In this document: in pieces, positions 1-13,300 of the stretch | Layout of the letters: the number at the start of each line of letters is the position of its first letter | How positions within the stretch are numbered: position 1 is the first letter of the stretch | DNA from: Scalesia atractyloides | Taxonomy: Eukaryota; Streptophyta; Magnoliopsida; Asterales; Asteraceae | Length of the DNA stretch: 64,000 nucleotides | NCBI GenBank assembly: GCA_947069175.1 | Contig: CAMTDV010000030.1 | Location: forward strand, 96,434,411-96,498,410 | Direction of reading: 5' to 3' | Program-made: the position numbers and the translations under genes | The notes under the pieces: model-generated | Database searches by the model: none | What the model saw: the letters and a program-made list of their open reading frames with translations, nothing else | What the model was told of the DNA's origin: nothing

Positions 1-2138
1 GTGAGGCGGTTACTGTTCCCCACTCACCCCTGCAGTTACCTGGGGATACGTGACTGTCGCAAAAGTCGCTGCAGTCAAATCTCGCATTAATTGCGATTAA
101 TATATAAAGGGATCAACGATCCATTTGCTTATTCACCAGATCATATCTAGAGAAAGAAAATCTTGTGTTCATATCTTCCGGCGACCTTCAAAGTTTTCTA
201 ATTGTTATTCGAAGTTTGAGTTATGGCCACCGATGCAAGCTCTGCTGATATGCCAACGACGTCAAGTTTACCACCATTGAAGTGGTCGAAGGAGGATTTT
301 GACAATCTTGCTACCAACTTCTTGTTCGCTCCATCTTGGAAGGCGTTTTTTCCGGCAGCAAAGGCCACGGCGGCTGATGCTCCGGCCGGTTATATTACTC
401 TTTTCTATGACTACTTTTCCGAGGGTAATTTCCGGCTTCCGATGACCCACTTTATGTTGGAGATCCTTAATTACTATAAGTTCCGTATTTCCCAACTGAA
501 TCCGATGGGGATGGTGAGGATCCGACACTTTGAATTTGTTTGCCGCTTGATGCAGATCGTACCGACGGTCGAGAAGTTTCGGGTCTTCTATCAGTTGCAT
601 TGTTCGCTGGGATTCTACTCGTTCCAACAACGTGTGCAAGAAAAACAGTTGTTGTTAGTGCCACCCAAATCTTACCACGACTGGAAACTGAAGTTTTTCT
701 TTATAAAGGCGGCAGTAATCCCGATGAAGATGACTTTCCGTGCCGGTGAGGATATAGAGCTGGAAACCCTCCCCATACTTGCCGACGAGGTGTCGTATCA
801 GGACATTAAAGATGTGCCCAACGTTGTTTTGCCGGAGAGGGCCCTCATCGCTGCTGGGATGAGTATTTTCTGAAAGAAAGAACGCCGGGAAAAACCGGTG
901 TACACTGAAGATGGAACTGGTACGTGACCGTTTAACTTCTTGGTAACATCTTTTACTAGATATGTACTGATGCAAAAATATGTGTGATATAGTTGCGCCA
1001 CTCTACTTGATATCCTTCAAGAAAGAAAAAGGGAAAATGGCCGTCGTGCCCGTTGCTGAGGGTGAGGATACCTGGTTCTCACAAATATTGGGGAACTTTG
1101 AGCTGCCCAAGAAGGAGGATCTGGAGGCGCAACTGTCTTTTGTGACTGGTAATTAAATTCTTACAAGACCTAAGTTGATATTGCAATATTACTCTTGAAC
1201 ATATTTTCTAAGTAATATTGCAATATAACTAATGACGCAACCCTTGTTCAATATTATTGATTATGTAGGTGATTTGCTAAACTTGGGCGTAGGCCCTGAC
1301 TCAAAGAAGAAGAAGAAGCCAACTGTTGCTGCAGCTGCTGCACCTCCTCTTTCCAAACCAGATCAAAAAACCAAACCATCAGCTGCTGCGAAAGCTGAGG
1401 GTAAGAAAGGTACACGTCTCGTATCTGACTCTTGGTGTGATTATGTGGTGGTGTTAGACTCACTAGAGGGTCTTGCGCCTGTAGGTTTGAGGAAACAAAG
1501 CCAGAACCCATTGACACCTCCTCTCTTCCTGCCTCGAACCCAAACGATCCTTTGAAAATTCCTTCAATCCCGGAAGAGGCGTTGAAGCGCACTTCCAAGA
1601 AGAGGAAGGAGTCAGAAACTAAACCTCCTATTCTAACAAAGGTTGCGCGCCCGCGCATTGGCAAGAAGGGCAATCTGGATGCCTTTGCAAAGAAGTTCTC
1701 ACCTGGTATGTTTGGTTTGTTACGCATTTCTGTCAGAAAATTTGTCAGAATCTTATACTTGGTATTTGTTAATATGCTTGCAGAGAAAATGGTGAAGGCT
1801 GCACCGGCCACCTCATCTGCTATACCATCACCGCGCAGGCCTGAAAATGTTGAGGGGGCGAGGTGGAGCAAGAGTTACCTATTTTTGATTCTGACCCCAT
1901 CAACCCCGAAAACATCGAGAAGGTGGCTCCAGAAGAAGAGCCTAAAAAATTTGATGCTGAGAATCCTGCTGACGAGCAGGTTAAAGATACTGCTGCAGAT
2001 GCTACAAGGAATCCTGCTGAAGAGCAAGTTAAAGATACTGTTTCATATGTTGGGGTGAAAGAAACCGCTACCGCGAGCAAGAGAAAATATCTTCCCCTAT
2101 GCCGGAGCCTTCAAAGTTGATATCTTAGGGAGCTGGCC
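1..2138 (-). mobile_element. Truncated Tat-lineage retrotransposon fragment (3' internal region)
   Basis: The stretch matches, in reverse complement, about 46475-48557 of the complete element at 36212-50014. It covers the promoter-like leader and most of the antisense ORF. The match stops at about 2138, just after a shared GGGAGCTGGCC, and unique sequence of the ribosomal gene promoter follows. No LTR, gag or pol is present on this side, and the left end continues beyond the window. The copy is visibly diverged from the other one by scattered substitutions and small indels. Confidence 0.85.
223..2120 (+). pseudogene. Tat antisense ORF copy (putative gypsy-type transposon domain), broken
   Basis: The first exon (223-919) starts ATG GCC and encodes the conserved globular domain, with motifs LKWSKEDFDNLATNF, DAPAGYITLF, GNFRLP and FYQLHCSLGFYSFQ. 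This is the family annotated in plants as 'putative gypsy type transposon' (Pfam PF04195-like); its function is unknown. A TGA at 871-873 replaces a Trp codon present in the second copy, so the protein is cut to 216 residues. Downstream exons can be followed: 993-1148, then from 1269 a Lys/Ala/Pro-rich part with KKKKKP, then acidic repeats containing EEQVKDT. Donor AACTG|GTACGT at 919/920 and donor GACTG|GT at 1148/1149 look normal. The open frames at 1232-1555, 1552-2058 and 1863-2120 are pieces of this tail in different frames, so it is a decayed copy. Confidence 0.8.
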
Positions 2139-2534
2139 AAATTTTGATTGATTCAATGTTTCATCTTTTCAGTTTGGTATCAAGGACAAATTTTGATCAA
2201 TTCAGAGTCTGAGAAGTGTGAGACGTAGGACATATTTTACAAAAACAAATACCTCTATGGATCTACACTTAATAAAACCTAGCAAACAAACACCAAGTCA
2301 TGTTAAAAAACATCAAACCTAACAAGAAAGCCTAATATGTAACTAACAAATACCAAAAGGGGTTCAAATGTACATTAACAGAGGGGCATTTTCGTAAAAC
2401 CACCCCATCTAGGGTTTATACTCGCCCCTCTAAATATTTCTCATTTGGCCGTTACCTCACACCTCAACCTTTCACTCTCTTCACCGGCGCCGTCGCAAAG
2501 CCACCGTCAACCACCGCCGATCGGATCTACAACA
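2139..2534 (+). promoter_or_regulatory. Promoter and 5' UTR of the RPSA gene
   Basis: The 400 bp between the retroelement fragment and the RPSA start codon contain a telobox-type TAGGGTTT at 2410-2417, about 120 bp before the ATG. A pyrimidine-rich leader follows (2455-2515, many CTC/CACC). Teloboxes are a known common promoter element of plant ribosomal protein genes. An upstream in-frame ATG at 2445 would add 30 low-complexity residues. I prefer the ATG at 2535 because it gives the conserved N-terminus of the family. Confidence 0.55.
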
Positions 2535-5500
2535 ATGGCGCAACCTAAAGCTTTATCAACAAAGGAAGCCGATGTGCAGATGATGTTGTCTGCTGAAGTC
2601 CACCTCGGCACCAAAAACTGCGATTTTCAGATGGAACGTTACGTGTTCAAGCGCCGTAACGACGGTATATAATTGATAATTTGTTCGATTTTTGTTTTGA
2701 GGATCGATTGTTTAGTTTACTGTGATGTTTAGATTTGTTTATTGTTTGTGATTGTGGTGTTGAGTTTATTTGTTTTTGTTGATATTAGGCTTTAGGTCAA
2801 ATTGTTTGATATTGTTGAGATTGAGCTGTTGTTATGTTATTTGTTTGAATGGTTAGGGTTTTGTTTTGTATATTGAATTGTTCTAATTAATTAAGTTTTT
2901 TGGAGTTTTGAGGTTGCATCTAGTTTTTGTTGATGTTAGGCTATAGAATGTTATTGTTGAGATTGAGCTGTTATTATTTGTTATTTGTATGAATAGTTAG
3001 GGTTTTGTATAGTGAATTGTTTTAATTAATTAAGTTTATTGGAGTTTTGAGGTTGCATCTAGTTTTTGTTGATGTTAGGTTATGGAATGCTTTGTTTTGT
3101 TTGGTTTATTTGTTATTTTTAGGTAGTATTATTTTGATGTTGTTGAGATAGAGGTGTTATTTGTGTAGATGTATTAATAGTTAGGGTTTAATGTAGTGAA
3201 TTGTTTTAATTAATTAATCAAATTTGTTGGAGGTTTGAGATTGAAGTGTGTTGTTACAATTGATGGCTGTATTATCGTTGCGGGCAACGCTTTCGGATTT
3301 ATGTAATTGTATTGGTGTATTAAAAGGAGTTGATAGTATGTTGCTTTTTAAGAAGAGATTAGAATAAATAAGCATGTTTAATTGAAAATAGATCATTTTA
3401 GTATCAACACTAGTTGTTTTTTTTTCTCATAACATCTTGAGTAGTGTTAAACTCTTAATCCGGAAATCGTTTTGCCCATTTTGCACTTTTATCAGCGGCT
3501 GTTTTGTGTATCATTTTTCATTTAGGAATTTACATAATTACCCTTGACATAAAAAGAACTAAGCATGTTGAATTGAAAGTAGATTGTTTACGTATCAACA
3601 CAACTTGATTTAGTTTCATTTATTACAATGAGTAGTGTTAATCCTTTTTTCTCATATCTGCACTTATATTGACGGTTGTTTCATGTATCTGACAATCATA
3701 TCAACATTTTTATTTAGGAATCTACATTATCAATCTTGGAAAGACGTGGGAGAAGCTGCAGATGGCTGCTAGGGTGATCGTTGCTATCGAGAACCCACAG
3801 GACATCATTGTCCAATCTGCTAGACCATACGGTCAGAGAGCCGTCCTCAAGTTTGCCCAGTATACCGGGGCCCATGCCATCGCTGGTCGCCACACTCCTG
3901 GTACATTCACCAACCAGCTTCAAACATCTTTCAGTGAGCCACGTCTCCTCATTTTGACCGACCCACGTACCGATCACCAGGTTCGTATAATTGTTGATCA
4001 AGTTAATGTACATGTAAAATGTTTTAAACTTTTTATGTGCTGAATCTTGTTTTTGACATCATTATTGTTTTTTTTCACAGCCCATTAAGGAAGCTGCATT
4101 AGGAAACATTCCCACCATCGCTTTCTGTGACACTGATTCTCCCATGAGATACGTTGACATCGGTATCCCTGCTAACAACAAGGGGAAGCACAGCATCGGT
4201 TGTTTGTTTTGGCTTCTAGCAAGGATGGTTTTGCAGATGCGAGGTGTGATTGCTCAAGGACATAAGTGGGATGTTATGGTAATAATCTAAGAACTTGTGT
4301 TTTATGAACAGTCAGAATATTTTTAAACGTAATTTGTTTTTGCAGGTTGACTTGTTCTTCTACAGGGAACCAGAGGAGGCGAAGGAAGAAGAGGATGAAT
4401 TGGCTGTAGCTGACTACAAAGATTACGGAGCCGGTGCCATTGGAATGGATGATCAATGGTCATCTCAGATTCCCGATGCACAATGGGCTCCTGATGTGGC
4501 TCAACCACCAATTGCCGGTGCCCCAGTTGGTGCAGGCGGTTGGACCGATGCTGATGGTAAGAAAGTAGATATTGTATTGCTTTCATTTTTTTTACGAGTG
4601 GGTAAATTTAGGTTATGTTTTATCTCGAGCAGCCGATAAAATTAAAAAATAGCTTTAAAAGGAAAAATGTCAACAAACTTGTCGAGAAAATGTCCAAAAA
4701 ACTAAAAATTTTCAATGCAAAGAGTGGTTCTAAATCATTTCTATTTAAAGGGGCACTTTCTACAAACTTGCAAAATATCATATATACACACACACAGATG
4801 TGTATATCCTTGCAAAATTATAAATATCATGTATCCCCAATTTATTAAAAACAATTTAATAAATGACAATTTTGCCGTTAATTTCTTAAACTTTGAGATC
4901 TTACATATTACTCATTTCTAGCTTAATTTATTTAGCTTATATATTATATATGAAAAATACAATTGTTTATGAAAAAAATTGGTAAAAATAAATTTAAGCT
5001 TAAAATGTGTTATATAAAAATCTGAAGTTAAAAGATGGGCATATATGAAATCTTGAAGTTAAAAAATAAGGGTAAAATGATTATTTATTAGATTGTTTTT
5101 AATAAATTGGGTATATTTGATATTTTAACTATTTTGTAAGGACATATATGATATTTTTAGTTTTGTTTTGTATATATAAAGTTTTTCAAGTTGTAAGGGT
5201 ATCTATTGAAATTAATTCCTGATTCCCTATTTAAAAGTTTAAAAATTATTATTGAAATAATATTATCTTGTCATATATTTTTGAAATGCTATTTTGGTTA
5301 TAAAGTTGCATTTTGAACCAAAAAAGTTTCGGTTCAAACCATTAGTTAGCACTGGTTTTGAGTCGTGTTTATTGTTTGTCATGGTTATTTACATTGCATG
5401 TATGCTGTGAAGCGGTGATCGATCAAGTATTTGATATATATATTTTTTTTCCAGCTCCAGTAGCTGGTGCTACTGAAGGATGGGAAGCTGTGGCGGCACC

Positions 5501-5543
5501 TGTACCTGCCGCCGAGGGTGCCGCTGCTACTGGTTGGGATTAA
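2535..5543 (+). CDS. RPSA: 40S ribosomal protein SA (p40, uS2), five exons
   Basis: This cytosolic small-subunit protein is needed for 40S maturation. Exons: 2535-2664, 3718-3980, 4081-4278, 4346-4556, 5455-5543. All junctions are GT-AG, the frame is continuous, and the product is 296 aa, normal for plants. The protein begins MAQPKALSTKEADVQMML. It then carries the uS2 core (VHLGTKNCDFQMERYVFKRR, AARVIVAIENPQDI, GRHTPGTFTNQ, EPRLLILTDPRTDHQ, IPTIAFCDTDSPMRYVDI, KGKHSIGCLFWLLAR). The acidic, Ala/Pro-rich tail has the EGWE and ATGWD repeats typical of eukaryotic SA. Intron 1 is 1,053 bp and contains a triplicated segment with teloboxes; intron 4 is 898 bp. No disruption is seen, so it is probably functional. 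It is convergent with the SAC gene. Confidence 0.97.
2770..3245 (+). repeat. Three degenerate tandem copies inside RPSA intron 1
   Basis: Copies start near GTTGATRTTAGG at 2778, 2929 and 3068 (spacing 151 and 139). Each contains TTGTTGAGATTGAGCTG or a close variant, a TTAGGGTTT box (2852-2861, 2997-3005, 3181-3189), then AATTAATTAA and GGAGTTTTGAGGTTG. The copies are similar but clearly diverged. Confidence 0.75.
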
Positions 5544-7339
5544 ACCTGATCTTTTCAACTCTTTATGTTATTTTTGAAATTTTATTGAAGATCAGAGTAC
5601 AATGTTTTGAATGATGAGGATAACTTTATATTTGTGTCAGGTTGCAATATTTAGTAGTTTTTGGTATCAGGATATTATGTTTTGTTGAAATGGATATTGT
5701 TTAAGGTTCTATATATTTGTGGAACATGCAAACTTGGCTCTTTTGCTGTTTTTACTTGAAACTGTTTTAAACTTTTAAATGATTGTGATAATATTACGGT
5801 TTTAGCTAATCAAGTGCGTCATGTTTTTAAGACATTTTTCATAGTTCAAACTATGATCCATAGGCTAAATATTAGTTATATATACTTGTTTCTTGAGACA
5901 TGTTCAATAGTTCAAACTATGGTCCATTGGCAAAATAATAATTCATACTTGTAAGCATTAACGCAAAAGTTGCTAGGCGCTTTCTAGTCGAATTTGAGAG
6001 TACTTGAGAAGTATCGGCCTAGGCGGAGAGTATACTCAGCCTAAATGAATAGTACTCGCCCCTCGGCAACCTACCTTGTAGCAAGTACTCGAGGATGCTT
6101 GTAAGTTGTAATTTGACAAATGAATAGTAATCTCACTTTTAGTCTTTTACATTAAGTTATGTTTAAAACAAGCAAATATATGCTTGCTCAGTGTTCGCTT
6201 GTGAGCATCCCTTGGTGAAGCTAGAGCCCAAGGTTAAAAAGATGACAATTGGTGGTGGTGTACACACCGCTGATGTGCACCACAACCTAATCTCCGTTTA
6301 CAACCAACGCTGCTTTTCTCCTCTTTTTCTCTATGCTTAATCCCATTGTAGCTGCCGGTGATCCCTCTGGCTTCTTTCCACTACTGCCAGTCTCTCTCTC
6401 TTTGAAGACGGTCTTAGTAAAAAGGTTTAAATAATATTAAAATTAACAATTGAGATTGAGCTGTATTACCCGGCCCTATTCATATTACGATGGATTTTTG
6501 TAATAGATAGAAAATGTTTTACAATCAAAGTGAAACGTGTTTGCTTTTAACTTCTATATCATTCACATAGTGGAAAGTTACTTTTTCGTTAGGATTGCCC
6601 TTTTGATGGCAAAAGGTAAACCTAAAAGCCTCATTGGTCAAACTATCAATATGTATTATCAGTAAGCACATAAATAAGATTATTAGAATCCAATTCGTCT
6701 TTCTTTTACAGAAACCTTTAGTTCCTAATAGCGCCTGTGGGGGATTGGACATTATGAATAAGCATACACTTTTTAATTATTCCCCGACATTAGTTCAAGG
6801 CCATTATGGTTGTATGAAGCTGGACATTTGTGTTACTCGCAGTTCCCGGTTCTACAGAGCCAGAAAACGTTTTATATTCTAATATTTTTTTTAAGATGAA
6901 ACGGGTTTTAAAAACCAAATATACACTTTTAAATTTGCATCAAATTAGAATTTGAATCCGGATGGTCAGAAGTATGGATCAGTTGATTTGCTGTGCTAAT
7001 CATCATAAACGAACAGGTACCAAAAATAGATCAAACTTATTTACAAAGATTCAAATTATGAAAAAAAAACTGTAGCTTGTTACTCTTTTGTTCTAATAAT
7101 TATCTCATGCATATGTTTGTACATACATTTTGTTACAACGGTTAGCATCCTTTACTTTTAAAACGGGTTCCTGGGTTGTATATCATTTTAGAATGTGAAG
7201 GTACTACTTTTCTCTATTGGTATCATCTTACCATTTATTTCTCCTTTGCAACCCACATCCTTTGTCGGTTATGACTCAAATTTAATGGCTCGCCGGTGTA
7301 AGGAAGTAATTTGTTTTCCGGTTTCGTTGACAGAACTGA
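5544..7339. other. Convergent intergenic region between RPSA and the SAC gene
   Basis: The stretch should hold the 3' UTRs of both convergent genes (RPSA mRNA end probably within about 200 bp after 5543). The rest is AT-rich with a moderately GC-richer patch at 5960-6090. I see no coding exon or recognisable element. The open frames in it (6525-6882, 7195-7339) are short, low in conserved features and unconvincing. Confidence 0.5.
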
Positions 7340-10300
7340 TCAAGGGAACACAATATCCCCATGAGTCACCCATTCTGCAAATCTATCTGAAAACCCGCAT
7401 CCGACGGGATTTTTACCATCCTGCACCCAAGTTAAAAAAAATAAGATAGAAAACACAAAGATAAACCCCTTGTTTTCATGGTAAGACAGATAACAATTCG
7501 ATGAAATAAGAAAACCGACCTTTACATTAGTACATAGCTCAGAATCACTAGCACAAGTGCACATTTCATTTACGACATTATCAGATGATTGACCGCCCAT
7601 TGGGAGCCTACAAGTGTTGATCTGCAGCCAAAAAGTGATGACAAAGTTAACATAGGTAGGGCTGCAAACGAACCGAACTGTTGTGTTTGTTTGTTAAGGA
7701 AATATATGTGTTCACGAACTGTTCATGAACACTTACTGAACGAGATTTTATGTTCATGTTCGTTGGTTAAGGTGATGAACGTGTGTTTGTGTTCGTTTGT
7801 TAATTTTAGCTAACGAACGCAAATGAACGTTCATGAACACAAACAAACACGGTACTTATTAAATATTTAATTTGTTGGAATTTTGAAGTATTTAAATAAA
7901 GTATTAAAATTAAAAACGCTAATGAGTTATCGACCACAAACATAAACGAACACGATACGAACGTTCACGAACATAAATGAACGAACGTGACCACTGTTCA
8001 TGTTCGTTCATTTATTAAACGAACGAACACAAACGAACTTCCTGCCGAAAGGTTCACGAACTGTTCGCTCAACGTTTAGTTCGTTTGCAGCCCTAAACAT
8101 AGGTTTTACATACGAGAAAGTAGATACAGACTGAAAAGAAATTATGGATAAAACCAGGAGTGAACACAACATGAAAATAATTAAGTTTTGGTTTTTTATA
8201 CTTAACCCCTAGATAAAACACATCATGAATTACCTTTCATACGTTTCGTCTTCAAATGAATTTCCAGATGATGAAAGCCAATCAACATCAAGAAAATTTG
8301 AGCAGTTGAAGGAATTTCTATTGTAAAATATTCGAGCACTGTCGGTGCATTCATCAGAAGACTTTAAGTCTGTATAACTGCACAAATACCACGATTTCTT
8401 TCTCATATTTTACAAACTTTGTGATTCACAAATTAAAAATTTAAATACATGGTAAAAATTTGAAAAAAAAAGAATCTGACCTTTGATAAAATGAATCACT
8501 TTCAGGTAAGGATTCTTCATTATTTTGAGCAGTTCCAACAGAAGAATTTCTATCGCAGAGACTGTTGTCATCATAAAGCATGTTGCCGACCGACAACGAC
8601 CTTTTAATAAGCCTGCGCATTTACATAAACGTATGCTTACTCAGATTCCGTGGAAGAAAGATTTTTTATTTCTTAACTACATTGTCACTTATAATTGATC
8701 AGAGTATCACGTATGCTTACTCAGATTTCGTGGAAGAAAGATTTTTTATTTCTTAACTACATTGTCACTTATAATTGATCAGAGTATCTTCCAATATCTT
8801 TATTTGTTTGAGAGTAAAATGCCATTTTCGTCCATGAGGTTTGGTCAGTTTTGCGACTTTCCTCCAAAGGTTTGTTTTTCCACATCCGGCCAGATCCCAA
8901 AGGTTTGAAATCTTGCCATTTTCATCCGGTTCATTAACTCCATCCATTTTTTCTCCGTTAAGTCAGGGCTATTTCAATCTTTTTTGTTTAACTTAGGGCA
9001 ATACGGTCTTTTCAGGGGTATTAGGTCTTTTTACATAAAACGAAAAAGACCGAATTGCCCTTTAAGTTGGCAAAAAAGACGGAAATACCTCTGAGTTAAC
9101 GGGAGAAAACTTGGATGGAGTTAACGAGCCGGATGAAAATGGCAAGATTTCAAACCTTTTAGAGATGCGGAAAAACAAACCTTTGGACGAAAGTCGCAAA
9201 ACTGACCGAACCTCATGGACGAAAATAGCGTTTTACTCATTGTTTTGATGATAAAATATCACAAAATAGTACCTAGCTCTTTCCACTTTACAGTTAGAAC
9301 CTCGACTACCAACATTATAATGTTGATCTGAATCCAATTCCCACAGTGCAGGTTTCCCAATTTGTGGCTGATAGTGACCAAGGAACCTGTTTAAACATTG
9401 ACCCGGTTCACAATTATGGAGAATGACACAAGTAAAGAATAAAGATATGATTTTTTCTTATTAAAAAATTAGAGATTTATTTCACTTACAAGTTAATGGC
9501 ATCCTGCTTTTCAGCATCCATGTAAGCATTACTGTAGTAACGTTGTAGAGTTCTAAAGAACTCTTGAGATTGAGTTGCAGCCTTCCATTGACCTCTTCTC
9601 TGGGAAAATATCTACGTAGAAAGATAGAACAAAACATTAACTCACTATATTACTAATTTATTATGCAGTATAAAAGGGCAAAGTTTGATACAAAAAGTGA
9701 TCACAAAAGCATAGTTGTCAACTAGAGAAACATGAATTGTAAAGAGTAAAGTACACTAATGGTCCCTGCGGTTTACTAAAATTTTTAATGTGGTCCCTAG
9801 CTTTCCCAAAGTACCCAAATGGTTCCTGTGGTTTGCACTTTGTGACTCATTTAGTCCCCAGCTTTTCCAAAAGTACACAGATTGTCCCTGTGGTTTGCAC
9901 TTTGTAACGCATTTAGTCCCTAACTTGGACATGCTAAAACCTTTAGATTTGTTGGTTAGGGACTAAATGCGTTACAAAGTGCAAACCACAAGGACCATCT
10001 GTGTACTTTTGGAAAGCTAGGGACTAAATCCAAAATTTTAGCAAACCACAGGGATTATCCGTGTACTTTACTCAATTGTAAATAAACAATTGATTTGCTT
10101 CACTCTTTCAAGGCCTAATTGCATGTTGAGATAAGCAACCTTTTCTAGGCTAGAAAAAAAACCATCAAAGTTTATAAATTAGGATTCAAGGTAACCCTTA
10201 ATATTTTTTATTGAATATCAAGATGATGATGTGGCATAAAGGTAACTATTGACCATGTTGACTTTTTTTCTAACATGGCACTTGAAAACCATTTATCTTA

Positions 10301-13300
10301 GGTAAATTACCATAAATCAAGAAAATGACACTTTGATGAAGTTTTCTGGAGTAAAATAAGTTAACTACCCGAAACAGAAATCATACCAAAGTTTGATATT
10401 TTTTATGCAATTAGTACTTTAGGTATATGACTGTATGAGCATTCTAGTTATTGCTAAACCAATATTATTCATTTATTTGTATTAATAACGAATGCATTAC
10501 CTTATTGTGAGCTGCAGAACCACCATACTGTAGTGCTAGAGTGTCACCCATTTTTTCATAAATTCTCGTTAAATCATCTGCTAAATCGGAATCTAGTTCG
10601 ATATCAGGGGTATCTATATAACCTATTGTATGCAATTGGCGGCCAAGTGCAGCCCAACCGTATGCAAATTGAGCAACATTTGTACGATCCAAACAATCGA
10701 TGCAGTTTGTTCTTAAGACCCTTGTTTGATATTTAGGAGGCCTGAAACTGACGTTGTCAGCATCTTTATTTTTAGTCTGGAAACTGTACATGTCACCATC
10801 ATCATCCCTGCATCATGACCCTAGGTATTAACGACACTAGCACAAACGAAAAATAATACGAATATAACTTTATTCCATTAGCACGGTAATACAAATTAAT
10901 ATCCGAACAGTTGAGTTTGCATTCGGCTTTACCTCGAAAGGTCTAATGCCTCGTCGGACACTGAATTTGGGATTACTTGACAATAAAAGAAACCAGTTAG
11001 ATTCAATGCATAAGTAGCTACTTTTCCCAAAAGTGCCAACACATTTGTAGATTTGCTGAAAAATCAAAGATTAAGAGAAAGTCAAGGTCAGATTAATGTT
11101 GTGTGAAAATAGCAGAAGACTTGGTAGGGGCAGAGGGCAACATACTTTCTAGAATATTTGCTTAAATCCCAGTGAAGAAACTTTAAACGCTTTTCCTCAG
11201 GCAAATTTTTATTAATCAACTCAATGGCATTAGCAAACTCCATGCGAAGAAGAGATTCCCGGGTTTCTTTTCTTTGGTCTGCGAAACCACATGATTATTA
11301 AATATTATTAGGACATACAACGGCGATAACTGATGAACATACTAAACAGACACTTGCATTTGCAATTGCATGACATGCAAGACTGTCTTTACCTTAATTA
11401 AATTCAATATAATTATCGGATTTCCGTATCTCTTCGTAAGATTCTCAAGGTGAAGTCGGGTCGCATCATACTTGGGGTCCTTATTTGACACTACATAAAT
11501 AGATAAATTAAATGAAATGAAACTATGGGAAATTTTAATCAAGATACAAGCAGTTTTGTATTTTATTAGCCTTACATATAATATTAGGTTTGATATTTAA
11601 TCTTGAAGTTTCTTGGGACCAAAACAAGGGTATTGAACCTCGGTTTTGAACAACAGAGCTTATTTGCACTGGACATCCATCAGGTACATCTTCAAATACA
11701 ATCTGTTCTGTTTCAACGTCATTGGCAACACGACCCTTCTCATTTACCCCTCGTTTTAAATATCTAAAAAACCAGTGGTAATTGATTCATTGAGTAACAG
11801 AATGAATATCTTAAGAGTAAAATGCCATTTTCGTTCCTAAGGTTTGGCCAGTTTTGCGCCTTTCGTCCAAAGGTTTGTTTTTCCGTATCTAGATCCAAAA
11901 GGTTTGAAATTTTGCCATTTTCATCCGGCTCGTTAACTCCATCCATTTTTCTCCGTTAAGTCATGGGTCATGGCTATTTCTGTCAACTTACAGGGCAATT
12001 CGGTCCTTTTTGGGGTATTCGGTCTTTTTACATAAAGTGAAAAAGACCGAATTGCCCTTTAAGTTAGCAAAAAAGACGGAAATACCCCTGGCTTAACGGA
12101 GAAAAATGGATGGAGTTAACGAGCCAGGAGAAAATGGCAAGATTTCAAACATTTTGGATCCAGGTGCGGAAAAAGAAACCTTTGGTTAAAAGTCACAAAA
12201 CTAGCCAAACCTCAGGGACAAAAATGACATTTTTGATCCATAAATCAATGATAATCCTTAAAATGATAATCCTCTTATCATCAAACCTGGTTCCAGCATA
12301 ATGGCGAGACCGTCTAGCAATGAGGATCAACTTGAAATCCTTTTCACCTATTGAAATTTTGACCTAATTTTTGGTGTAAAAATTCAAAATCATTACCAGG
12401 ATTATACTGTAGTTTTAAAAGCATGCTAGCATGAATATGATATACCATTTAATGTAATAAAACATAATGAATACTATGGGTCATGGCTATTTCTGTCAAC
12501 TTACAGGGCAATTCGGTCCTTTTTGGGGTATTCGGTCTTTTTACATAAAGTGAAAAAGACCGAATTGCCCTTTAAGTTAGCAAAAAAGACGGAAATACCC
12601 CTGGCTTAACGGAGAAAAATGGATGGAGTTAACGAGCCAGGAGAAAATGGCAAGATTTCAAACATTTTGGATCCAGGTGCGGAAAAAGAAACCTTTGGTT
12701 AAAAGTCACAAAACTAGCCAAACCTCAGGGACAAAAATGACATTTTTGATCCATAAATCAATGATAATCCTTAAAATGATAATCCTCTTATCATCAAACC
12801 TGGTTCCAGCATAATGGCGAGACCGTCTAGCAATGAGGATCAACTTGAAATCCTTTTCACCTATTGAAATTTTGACCTAATTTTTGGTGTAAAAATTCAA
12901 AATCATTACCAGGATTATACTGTAGTTTTAAAAGCATGCTAGCATGAATATGATATACCATTTAATGTAATAAAACATAATGAATACTATGGGTCATGGC
13001 TATTTCTGTCAACTTACAGGGCAATTCGGTCCTTTTTGGGGTATTCGGTCTTTTTACATAAAGTGAAAAAGACCGAATTGCCCTTTAAGTTAGCAAAAAA
13101 GACGGAAATACCCTGGCTTAACGGAGAAAAATGGATGGAGTTAACGAGCCGGGAGAAAATGGCAAGATTTCAAACATTTTGGATCCAGGTGCGGAAAAAG
13201 AAACCTTTGGTTAAAAGTCACAAAACTAGCCAAACCTCAGGGACAAAAATGACATTTTTGATCCATAAATCAATGATAATCCTTAAAATGATAATCCTCT

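Noticed and set aside
2445..2534. Upstream in-frame ATG as the RPSA start
   Set aside because: The added 30 residues are low-complexity and absent from the conserved family N-terminus, which begins at the ATG at 2535.
10870..11067. Separate small gene on the minus strand (MIFQQIYKCVGTFGK...)
   Set aside because: It is an out-of-frame shadow of SAC exon 9 (10933-11055), whose correct frame reads STNVLALLGKVATYALNLTG.
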